This document shows positions 1-5,706 of a DNA stretch of 7,360 bases, in pieces; positions within the stretch are counted from its first letter, which is position 1; the number at the start of each line of letters is the position of its first letter. Origin of the DNA: CALMJB01 sp963977945 (GTDB lineage Bacteria > Actinomycetota > Actinomycetes > Nanopelagicales > Nanopelagicaceae); the NCBI GenBank assembly GCA_963977945.1, contig CAXBQO010000053.1, forward strand, positions 1 to 7,360, given 5' to 3'. The notes beneath the pieces were generated by a model that ran no database searches, had not been told where the DNA came from, and was given only the letters and a program-made list of their open reading frames with translations. Made by a program: the position numbers and the translations under genes.

Positions 1-2
1 CT

Positions 3-47
3 GACGATGGTCGCGAGCAATTGCGGGCTATCGGTTTTACTGTTTAA
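3..47 (+). CDS. Possible 3' end of an upstream gene (partial)
   Basis: From base 3 a frame reads DDGREQLRAIGFTV and then stops at TAA (45-47). The short, charged, codon-like stretch ends 38 nt before the ABC transporter start, which is a typical distance between consecutive genes on one strand. Fourteen residues are too few to name a family. The frame could also be open by chance, since nothing upstream is visible. Confidence 0.3.
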   Translation, partial: DDGREQLRAIGFTV

Positions 48-85
48 TTTTCATTTTTTAATTAGTACAACTTTCTGGAGTAACT

Positions 86-1951
86 ATGTCGATGCATTCG
101 CAGTGGATGATGTTTCGGGCATTAACTCAAGATCAATCTGTTAAAAATCAAAAACTTAAACCTGGAACTGTAAAACGAATAATCGCGTTTGCCATTCCTT
201 ACAAAAAAGAGTTAGCGATATTTTTATTCACAGTAGTAATTGATGCGCTGTTGGCTGTTGCGCCACCACTACTTTTAAAAAGATTAATAGATGAAGGCGT
301 ACTTAAAAACAATGGCGCGTTAGTTACCGAGTTAGCTTTATTAGTTGCAGTACTTGCTATTGCTGATGCGGCATTTAATTTGGTTGGCCGTTGGTACTCA
401 TCAAAAATTGGGGAAGGTTTGATTTTCGACTTACGCCGGTTGATTTTTGATCATGTGCAACGGCAATCAATCGCATTTTTCACTAGAACTCAAACCGGTG
501 CCTTAATTTCTAGGTTGAACTCCGATGTAATCGGTGCGCAGTCGGCTTTCACCGCAACTCTTTCCGGTGTTATCAGCAATGTTCTATCTCTCTTCATCGT
601 GATTACTACGATGTTGATCCTCTCTTGGAAAATCACAGTTCTAGCGTTGGTGTTATTGCCACTATTTTTATTTCCAACCAAGTGGGTGGGTAGAAAACTT
701 CAAAGATTTACCCGTGAGAGTTTTCAATTAAATGCTGAAATGTCTTCGGTGATGACTGAAAGATTTAATGTTTCCGGAGCCTTGCTTGCAAAACTTTACG
801 GCGATACTGAATTTGAGGTAAATCAATTTGCTACCAAAGCCCGAAAAGTTGCAGATATTGGCATAAACATTGCGCTGCTAAATCGAATATTTTTTATTGC
901 CCTGACTTCAATCGCAAGCGTTGCTACAGCGATTACTTATGGCGTCGGCGGTCATCTATCAATAAATAAAGAAATCACAATTGGAACTTTGCTCGCAGTT
1001 ACTGCGCTGCTAGCCAGACTTTATGGTCCACTCACCGCGCTATCAAATGTTCGCGTTGATGTAATGAATGCTCTGGTTTCATTTGAACGTGTTTTTGAAG
1101 TATTGGATTTAGAACCAATGGTGAAAGATCCGATTAATCCTAAAGAAATTTCAGCTAAAGAAATTAACGTTGAATTTAAGGATGTTGGATTTTCATATCC
1201 AACCGCTGAGCAAATCTCACTAGCTTCCTTGGAATCGGTAGCTAAACCAGAAGTTGCCGATACCGGGGAAATTTTGAAGTCAATTTCTTTTAGCGCCAAA
1301 CCTAATTCGGTAACGGCAATAGTTGGATCAAGTGGCGCTGGCAAAAGCACAATAAGTGCATTGCTGGCTCGGTTATACGACGTTACCAGCGGGCAAATTC
1401 TTTTTAACAATACTGATATTCGAGATTTTTCACTTGCACAATTAAGAAGTCATATTGGAGTCGTAACCCAAGATGCTCATATGTTTCACGATTCAATTAA
1501 GAATAATTTGAAATATGCCAGAGCAAATGTAAGTGATGAAGAAATTAAGTCAGCCTGTAAATCGGCGCAAATTTGGGAATTTATTGAAAGTTTGCCAAAT
1601 GGTTTAGAAACAATAGTGGGAGAGCGCGGTCATAGGCTTTCTGGCGGAGAAAAACAGCGACTGGCAATTGCCAGATTGCTTATCAAGCAACCGGCGATTG
1701 TGGTGCTGGATGAAGCAACTGCGCATTTAGATTCTGAAAATGAGGCTTTGGTGCAAGCAGCATTGGCTACTGCGTTGGTTGGCCGCACAAGTATTGTTAT
1801 TGCTCATCGACTAGCGACAATTGTTAATGCCAACCAAATTTTGGTGCTACAAAATGGAGAAGTCGTAGAACGCGGTACACATTCAGAGTTAATTAAACAA
1901 CAGGGATTTTATTCTGAACTTTATGAACGGCAATCAATCGGTTCTAATTAA
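86..1951 (+). CDS. ABC transporter, fused transmembrane and ATP-binding domains (exporter half-transporter)
   Basis: This 621-residue protein is a type-1 ABC exporter half-transporter that should work as a dimer in the cytoplasmic membrane, using ATP to export an unknown substrate. Residues ~40-330 form the membrane domain, with hydrophobic segments near 41-63, 77-100, 155-178, 180-198, 263-287 and 295-313. The C-terminal nucleotide-binding domain is complete: A-loop Tyr371, Walker A GSSGAGKST (414-422), Q-loop Gln462, signature LSGGE (518-522), Walker B ending LDE with catalytic Glu543, and H-loop His574. About 18 extra residues lie between the A-loop and the next strand (373-394); I recall this insertion from actinobacterial relatives. 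The ATG at 86 follows GGAG at 77-80 with 5 nt spacing. Drug or lipid export is typical of the family, but the substrate cannot be read here. The gene ends 5 nt before the stop of the convergent DUF3099 gene. Confidence 0.95.
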   Translation: MSMHSQWMMFRALTQDQSVKNQKLKPGTVKRIIAFAIPYKKELAIFLFTVVIDALLAVAPPLLLKRLIDEGVLKNNGALVTELALLVAVLAIADAAFNLVGRWYSSKIGEGLIFDLRRLIFDHVQRQSIAFFTRTQTGALISRLNSDVIGAQSAFTATLSGVISNVLSLFIVITTMLILSWKITVLALVLLPLFLFPTKWVGRKLQRFTRESFQLNAEMSSVMTERFNVSGALLAKLYGDTEFEVNQFATKARKVADIGINIALLNRIFFIALTSIASVATAITYGVGGHLSINKEITIGTLLAVTALLARLYGPLTALSNVRVDVMNALVSFERVFEVLDLEPMVKDPINPKEISAKEINVEFKDVGFSYPTAEQISLASLESVAKPEVADTGEILKSISFSAKPNSVTAIVGSSGAGKSTISALLARLYDVTSGQILFNNTDIRDFSLAQLRSHIGVVTQDAHMFHDSIKNNLKYARANVSDEEIKSACKSAQIWEFIESLPNGLETIVGERGHRLSGGEKQRLAIARLLIKQPAIVVLDEATAHLDSENEALVQAALATALVGRTSIVIAHRLATIVNANQILVLQNGEVVERGTHSELIKQQGFYSELYERQSIGSN

Positions 1952-1953
1952 AA

Positions 1954-1968
1954 GAACTAATTTAGTTC
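1954..1968. terminator. Short hairpin between convergent genes, possible weak bidirectional terminator
   Basis: GAACTA (1954-1959) pairs with TAGTTC (1963-1968) around a 3-nt loop, directly after the ABC transporter stop and overlapping the stop codon of the minus-strand gene. A competing pairing exists: GTTCT 1941-1945 with AGAAC 1953-1957. The stem is AT-rich and has no proper T-tract on the plus strand, only TTTT at 1975-1978. Terminator function is therefore a guess based on position. Confidence 0.25.
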
Positions 1969-2271
1969 CTGTCGTTTTGGTTTAAATAGAACTGAATCGC
2001 GAATCGTTTCTCGTCCGGCATTTGCCACGATAACTGCAATATAAGGAAGCGTTAAAGCGCCAATTAATGCAATCCACCTATAGGGAGATGGCAAAACCAC
2101 AGTCAGAATAAAGCAAAAAGTTCTAATCATCATCGACCAAAAATATTTCCGCTGCCTTGAAGTTTGATCTTGGCTAAGAGAAGGCTGGGCAGAAGTTATA
2201 GAAGTAATTGAATTTTTAGAATTCAAGTCACTTTTGTTTTGCGCTACACTTTTCTTGAATCTTTTTGCCAT
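1957..2271 (-). CDS. DUF3099 domain-containing membrane protein
   Basis: This is a 104-residue small membrane protein of unknown function. Residues 1-40 are polar, Ser/Gln/Lys-rich and probably disordered. The segment from about 38 to 88 (RQRKYFWSMMIRTFCF, then PYIAVIVANAGRE) matches what I know as the DUF3099 pattern, found in actinobacteria: a basic RQRxY start, two membrane helices (~45-60 and ~65-84) joined by a short PSPYRW turn, and a conserved ANAGRE end. The tail (89-104) is polar. The start is the ATG whose complement is 2269-2271, with only a weak AGG (complement of 2280-2282) 8 nt upstream. It diverges from infC across a 243-nt gap and converges on the ABC transporter. Its role is unknown. 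Confidence 0.85.
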   Translation of the reverse strand: MAKRFKKSVAQNKSDLNSKNSITSITSAQPSLSQDQTSRQRKYFWSMMIRTFCFILTVVLPSPYRWIALIGALTLPYIAVIVANAGRETIRDSVLFKPKRQELN

Positions 2272-2370
2272 TGCGAAAGCCTAATTCAGTTGTTTGCCGA
2301 ATGCTCGTTGAAGAAGTGGAAAAAGTTAAAGGAGTGAAAATAGTGAAAATAGGAGCAATTCCCGCGTAAT

Positions 2371-2399
2371 TTCAACAATTGCGATTGCCCCGATAGACT
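2371..2399 (+). promoter_or_regulatory. Candidate promoter of the infC operon
   Basis: TAGACT (2394-2399) fits the actinobacterial -10 pattern TANNNT. TTCAAC (2371-2376), 17 nt upstream, is a poor but possible -35. Transcription would then start near 2405-2408, just before the first leader hairpin. An alternative pairing of TTGCGA (2379-2384) with CGTTAT (2402-2407) is also conceivable. The operon needs a promoter in this 243-nt divergent gap, but the exact site is weakly supported. Confidence 0.3.
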
Positions 2400-2410
2400 T
2401 GCGTTATCAA

Positions 2411-2474
2411 GTGGATGCCACGGCTCCCACCTTTATCACTTCGGTGAACTGGTTACTTTGAGTATAAATCTCAA
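2411..2474 (+). promoter_or_regulatory. Structured 5' leader of infC: three small hairpins
   Basis: Three local stems are visible. GTGG 2411-2414 pairs with CCAC 2418-2421. TCAC 2436-2439 pairs with GTGA 2444-2447, closed by a stable UUCG tetraloop. TTGAG 2458-2462 pairs with CTCAA 2470-2474 around a 7-nt loop. The middle hairpin competes with an alternative pairing, CACC 2428-2431 with GGTG 2443-2446. Leaders upstream of infC-rpmI-rplT are known autoregulatory sites in several phyla (for example L20 binding in Bacillus). Assigning such a role here is inference, as I cannot match this to a described actinobacterial leader. Confidence 0.4.
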
Positions 2475-2476
2475 TT

Positions 2477-2520
2477 GCTGTGTGCCTTCACTACAAATTT
2501 GATTAGGAGGCAGTATCAGC
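2477..2520 (+). promoter_or_regulatory. Hairpin sequestering the infC Shine-Dalgarno and start codon
   Basis: UGCCUUC (2483-2489) can pair with GGAGGCA (2506-2512), seven base pairs with one G-U, across a 16-nt loop. This buries the Shine-Dalgarno AGGAGG (2505-2510). An outer stem, GCUG 2477-2480 with CAGC 2517-2520, continues it across a small internal loop that holds most of the ATC start codon (2515-2517). In this fold ribosome access would be blocked, so it is a plausible translational control element for infC and the genes behind it. The pairing is read directly; the function and any ligand are inferred. Confidence 0.5.
2505..2510 (+). promoter_or_regulatory. Shine-Dalgarno of infC that decides its ATC start
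   Basis: AGGAGG is the strongest ribosome-binding site in the window and ends 4 nt before the ATC at 2515. No ATG, GTG or TTG lies in the infC frame between the in-frame stop TGA at 2500-2502 and the ATG at 2626, which is deep inside the conserved N-domain. The site therefore supports initiation at the ATC. Confidence 0.8.
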
Positions 2521-3063
2521 ACAGCAGAACCACGGATCAATGATCGAATCCGAACCGCTGAAGTTAGATTAATCGGTTACGCCGGAGAACAAATCGGTGT
2601 AGTTGCAATCGAAAAAGCGATCGCGATGTCAGAGGAAATTGGTTTGGATTTGGTGGAAATTTCACCAGACGCTAACCCACCAGTCTGCAAGATCATGGAT
2701 TTTGGAAAATACAAATATGAATTAGCTCAAAAGGCTAGAGAGTCAAGACAAAAACAGACTCACATAATTGTAAAAGAGATCCGAATGACGCCAAACATAG
2801 ATACACACGATTACGACACAAAACGTAATCAAATGGAAAAGTTTCTATCAAGTGGTGACAAGGTAAAGGTTTCAATCCAATTTCGTGGCCGCGAACAAGC
2901 CAGACCTGAAGTCGGGTTTAGGTTGTTACAAGATCTTGCTGCGCAACTATCAGAGGTCGCAATGGTTGAGTTTGAACCAAAGCGAGAAGGAAGAAGTTTG
3001 ACCATGGTGTTGGCGCCAGCAAAGCCAACTAAGGGTGCAAAGCAGAAAAGCAAAAAAAGTTAA
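2515..3063 (+). CDS. infC: Translation initiation factor IF-3, non-canonical ATC start
   Basis: IF3 binds the 30S subunit, prevents premature joining with 50S and checks the start codon and initiator tRNA. The 182-residue product has the normal family length. The N-domain opens with STAEPRINDRIR, as in other actinobacterial IF3s, and contains LDLVEISPDANPPVCKIMDFGK (44-65). The C-domain follows an Ala/Arg/Lys-rich linker and has FRGRE at 123-127, with a Lys-rich tail at 172-182. The first usual start codon (ATG 2626) would remove 37 conserved residues including EPRIND, so the start is placed at ATC 2515, behind a strong AGGAGG. Rare AUU/AUC-type starts are a known trait of infC and in E. coli allow IF3 to repress its own synthesis. 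The gene heads the operon; rpmI follows after 45 nt. Confidence 0.95.
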   Translation: MSTAEPRINDRIRTAEVRLIGYAGEQIGVVAIEKAIAMSEEIGLDLVEISPDANPPVCKIMDFGKYKYELAQKARESRQKQTHIIVKEIRMTPNIDTHDYDTKRNQMEKFLSSGDKVKVSIQFRGREQARPEVGFRLLQDLAAQLSEVAMVEFEPKREGRSLTMVLAPAKPTKGAKQKSKKS

Positions 3064-3108
3064 AAAGAGTTAAGAAAGCAAAAAAGAAGTAATAAGAAGG
3101 AGAAAAAG

Positions 3109-3306
3109 ATGCCAAAGATGAAAACCCATAGTGGCGCGAAGAAAAGATTCCGCGTTACGGGTTCAGGAAAAATAATGCATGAACGTTCTGGCAAGCGTCA
3201 CTTGCTCGAGCGTAAATCTTCTCGCCTAACTCGTCGATTAAGTGTCGACACCGAAGCGAAAGCTCCTTCAACATTTACCGCAAAGCGCATGCTTGGCCTG
3301 AAATAA
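3109..3306 (+). CDS. rpmI: 50S ribosomal protein L35
   Basis: L35 is a small, very basic component of the large ribosomal subunit. The 65-residue product has the normal length and the family hallmarks: MPKMKTHSGAKKRF at the N-terminus, the GSGKI turn, HLLERKSSRLTRRL (31-44) in the middle, and a C-terminal KRMLGLK. The ATG follows AAGGAG (3097-3102) with 6 nt spacing, a strong site. It sits between infC and rplT, the order conserved across most bacteria. The gaps are 45 nt before and 53 nt after. The gap after (3307-3359) is AT-rich, with no structure that I can see. Confidence 0.97.
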   Translation: MPKMKTHSGAKKRFRVTGSGKIMHERSGKRHLLERKSSRLTRRLSVDTEAKAPSTFTAKRMLGLK

Positions 3307-3359
3307 GTTTTAATTAATTTTGAAATAGGTTTTAAATAAGAGAGTGGGGAAAATAGAAA

Positions 3360-3722
3360 ATGCCTAGAGTTAAACGTGGTGTTCATGCCGCAAAGAAACG
3401 TCGTACAACTTTAGAGCGCGCTGCCGGTTATCGTGGTCAACGCTCAAGATTATTTACGAAAGCAAAAGAACAACTAACCCATTCGTTGGTTTATGCATTT
3501 GATCATCGCAAAGATCGCAAAGGTGACTTTCGTACACTTTGGATTCAACGTATCAACGCTGCCACTCGTGAAAATGGAATGACTTACAACCGATTCATTC
3601 AAGGCTTAAAGTCGGCTGGCGTTGTGATTGATCGCAGAATGCTTTCGGAGATCGCGACAAATGATCAAGCAACTTTCAAAAAGTTGGTTGAGATTGCTCG
3701 TACAAACCTAAAAACGAAGTAG
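3360..3722 (+). CDS. rplT: 50S ribosomal protein L20
   Basis: L20 binds 23S rRNA early in 50S assembly and in several bacteria also represses its own operon by binding the mRNA. The 120-residue product has the usual length. It has the basic N-terminal extension MPRVKRGVHAAKKRRTTLE, then GYRGQRSRLFTKAKEQL, and a globular C-terminal domain with LWIQRINAATRENGMTYNRF (60-79). The late segment SAGVVIDRRMLSEIA (89-103) is also typical. The ribosome-binding site is weak (GGGGA 3346-3350, 9 nt before ATG), so coupling to upstream translation is possible. If L20 feeds back on this operon, the infC leader is the obvious candidate site, which is inference. Confidence 0.97.
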   Translation: MPRVKRGVHAAKKRRTTLERAAGYRGQRSRLFTKAKEQLTHSLVYAFDHRKDRKGDFRTLWIQRINAATRENGMTYNRFIQGLKSAGVVIDRRMLSEIATNDQATFKKLVEIARTNLKTK

Positions 3723-3769
3723 CGCGTCAGACCATCATTACCAGTCTTAACTCGCCGCATGTTGAGCGA

Positions 3770-4576
3770 GTGCAATCGCTACAAAGTTCGCGTGGAAAAA
3801 AACTGCGCGATGCGCAAAATCTTTTTATAGCTGAAGGTTTGCAATCAGTTCGAGAGGCTTTGACCTCAAAGCTTTCTTATCTGGAAGTTGAAACACTTTA
3901 TTTAACGGAAAATGCGCAACAAAAATACGCTGCAGAATTAAATTTGATCAAAATCGCAACCGATAAATTGGTATTAGTGAGCGAGCAAGTTATGCGCTCT
4001 ATGACAACCGCAGAAACCCCTCAGGGAATTCTTGCGGTGTGTGAAAATAAGCAATCACTGAATTTCTGGGATTTCATTCAAAGTGACGCTAACCAAGTGA
4101 AAAATAATAAGAACTCTGGCAAGCGCATTGCATATTTCTGGCAGATTCAAGATCCAGGAAATGCCGGTGCAGTTATTCGGTCTGCTGATGCTTGCGGATT
4201 TGATGCGGTGGTATTTTCAACTGAAAGCGTTGATGTTTATAACCCAAAAACAGTTCGAGCAACTGCCGGATCTCTTTGGCATATTCCAGTTTTTTCACAA
4301 TTACCGATTGAAGATTTTATTTCCGATGCAATGAAAAATGACTTTAAATGTTTTGGTCTCGATGCTAAATCAGATGACGTTGTAGAAGGTATCGTCGAAA
4401 AGCTGGATGAAAAGAATTCCTCAGTTTGGCTTTTTGGCAATGAAGCGCGGGGATTGCCGAAATTATCAAACGGGGTTAAAACAGTCTCTATCCCGATGAA
4501 AGGAAGCGCAGAAAGTTTCAACTTAGCCGCCGCCGCAGCCATTGTTATGTATCTGGTAACCATTCAACGAGGTTAA
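3770..4576 (+). CDS. TrmH/SpoU-family RNA 2'-O-methyltransferase (true start probably further upstream)
   Basis: This is an AdoMet-dependent 2'-O-ribose methyltransferase of the SPOUT superfamily, probably acting on rRNA. Counting from GTG 3770 gives 268 residues. Residues ~1-95 are the RNA-binding substrate domain (LFIAEGLQSVREAL at 18-31, TPQGILAV at 83-90). The SPOUT domain carries motif 1 QDPGNAGAVIRSADACG (127-143, catalytic-type Arg at 137), motif 2 LFGNEARGL (221-229) and motif 3 IPMKGSAESFNLAAAAAI (241-258), which forms the AdoMet-binding knot. GTG 3770 has no visible ribosome-binding site and cuts off a family-like N-terminus: the frame upstream reads IITSLNSPHVER and has no ATG, GTG or TTG. 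Start at ATC 3734 or ATT 3737, only 11-14 nt after rplT, is plausible. The exact target nucleotide is not readable. Confidence 0.9.
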   Translation: MQSLQSSRGKKLRDAQNLFIAEGLQSVREALTSKLSYLEVETLYLTENAQQKYAAELNLIKIATDKLVLVSEQVMRSMTTAETPQGILAVCENKQSLNFWDFIQSDANQVKNNKNSGKRIAYFWQIQDPGNAGAVIRSADACGFDAVVFSTESVDVYNPKTVRATAGSLWHIPVFSQLPIEDFISDAMKNDFKCFGLDAKSDDVVEGIVEKLDEKNSSVWLFGNEARGLPKLSNGVKTVSIPMKGSAESFNLAAAAAIVMYLVTIQRG

Positions 4577-4686
4577 ATCCCAACTAAGTAAGACCTGCGC
4601 AAGTAAAATCTCACACATAATGAAGTCAATATCGGCTAAAAATTTGGGTCTAATTCCGGACTTAAATCTGAGTGGAATAAATTGCG
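4577..4686 (+). other. Gap before pheS, no convincing element
   Basis: This 110-nt AT-rich spacer is the longest inside the operon. It holds a -10-like TAAAAT (4604-4609) without a recognisable -35 at 17-18 nt, and only a weak purine run (GTGGA 4672-4676) ahead of the pheS ATG. I see no stable hairpin with a T-tract and no T-box motif. A secondary promoter for pheST is possible but not demonstrated. Confidence 0.3.
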
Positions 4687-5706
4687 ATGTCTAATCTCAG
4701 TAAAGATCAGATTGAATTAGATCTAGCCGACGGGCTTAAACAAATTGCACAAACTAAAGATTTAGAACAACTAAAGAGTGTAAAGATTTCAGTTGTTGGC
4801 GATAAATCTGCACTAGCGCGAGCAAATCAGTCTCTTGGCACACTTGCTGCAGATCAACGCGCAGAATTTGGAAAAATTGTTGGTGAAGCTAGGGCAAAAA
4901 TAAATGAAGCATATGAAAACAAATTGGCTGAATTGGAGTTAGCCCGAGATAACAAAATTCTCGCGACCGAGCGGGTAGATGTCACAGTTTCAATGAAACA
5001 GAATTTAATTGGTGGTTTACACCCGCTTACTTTGTTGACTAATGAAATCTGCGATTTATTTACTGGCATTGGGTATCAAGTAGCTGAAGGGCCAGAGCTT
5101 GAAGCGGAGTGGTTGAACTTTGATGCGCTAAATATTCCGGCAGATCACCCTGCCAGAACAATGCAGGACACTTTTTTCATTAATCCAAGAGAGTCAAAAC
5201 TAGTTCTCAGAACTCACACCTCACCGGTGCAAGCCCGCACCATGTTAGAAAATAAACCGCCGATTTATGTGATTTGCCCAGGTCGCACATATCGGGCTGA
5301 TGAATTAGATGCCACACATACTCCAGTTTTTAATCAAGTTGAAGGTTTAGTAGTTGATGAGGGCATCACAATGGCTGACTTAAAAGGCACATTGGATTAT
5401 TTTGCAAAATCAATTTTTGGTTCTGATGTAAAAACGAGATTGCGGCCATCATTTTTCCCATTCACCGAACCAAGTGCTGAAGTTGATTTCTTCCTAGATG
5501 GTCGCTGGATTGAATGGGGCGGTTGCGGAATGGTTAATCGCAAAGTTCTTGAAGTATGTGGAATAGATTCTAAAAAATACTCTGGCTTTGCTTTCGGTAT
5601 GGGACTTGAACGAACTTTGATGGTCAAACATGGAATTTCAGATCTGCATGACATTGTCGAAGGTGATGTCAGATTCACTAGGTTTTTTGGGATTGGTAAA
5701 AAATGA
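4687..5706 (+). CDS. pheS: Phenylalanine--tRNA ligase alpha subunit
   Basis: PheS is the catalytic subunit of the cytoplasmic (alpha-beta)2 phenylalanyl-tRNA synthetase, which charges tRNA-Phe. The 339-residue product has the usual length. Residues 1-90 form the N-terminal helical coiled-coil arm that contacts tRNA. The class II core follows: motif 1 around GLHPLTLLTNEICDLFTGIGY (110-130), motif 2 with LVLRTHTSPVQART (172-185) and CPGRTYRADELDATHTPVF (197-215), then FPFTEPSAEVD (257-267), and motif 3 GFAFGMGLERTLMVKHG (300-316) with Arg309. Ala302 in SGFAFG matches the wild-type specificity residue of the E. coli enzyme. ATG 4687 is the first possible start after the in-frame stop at 4678-4680; its ribosome-binding site is weak. 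The stop overlaps the pheT start in ATGA, a sign of translational coupling. Confidence 0.97.
   Translation: MSNLSKDQIELDLADGLKQIAQTKDLEQLKSVKISVVGDKSALARANQSLGTLAADQRAEFGKIVGEARAKINEAYENKLAELELARDNKILATERVDVTVSMKQNLIGGLHPLTLLTNEICDLFTGIGYQVAEGPELEAEWLNFDALNIPADHPARTMQDTFFINPRESKLVLRTHTSPVQARTMLENKPPIYVICPGRTYRADELDATHTPVFNQVEGLVVDEGITMADLKGTLDYFAKSIFGSDVKTRLRPSFFPFTEPSAEVDFFLDGRWIEWGGCGMVNRKVLEVCGIDSKKYSGFAFGMGLERTLMVKHGISDLHDIVEGDVRFTRFFGIGKK

Noticed and set aside
1021..1410. Long minus-strand open frame (129 codons) inside the ABC transporter
   Set aside because: It lies antisense to the nucleotide-binding domain, has no recognisable motif, and the plus-strand frame is clearly the real gene.
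2626..2628. ATG 2626 as the infC start
   Set aside because: It would remove the EPRINDRIR N-terminus and half of the IF3 N-domain, and there is no ribosome-binding site in front of it.
4237..4563. Minus-strand open frame (108 codons) inside the methyltransferase gene
   Set aside because: It is a shadow of the conserved SPOUT domain coding sequence on the plus strand, with Ala/Ser-rich content and no family resemblance.
4604..4609. TAAAAT as a -10 box of a separate pheS promoter
   Set aside because: No -35-like hexamer sits 16-18 nt upstream and there is no extended -10 TG. AT-rich spacers produce such matches by chance, so it is noted only in the gap entry.
4577..4686. T-box or attenuator upstream of pheST
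   Set aside because: No specifier hairpin, no T-box consensus and no terminator with a T-tract is visible, and 110 nt is short for a complete T-box leader.
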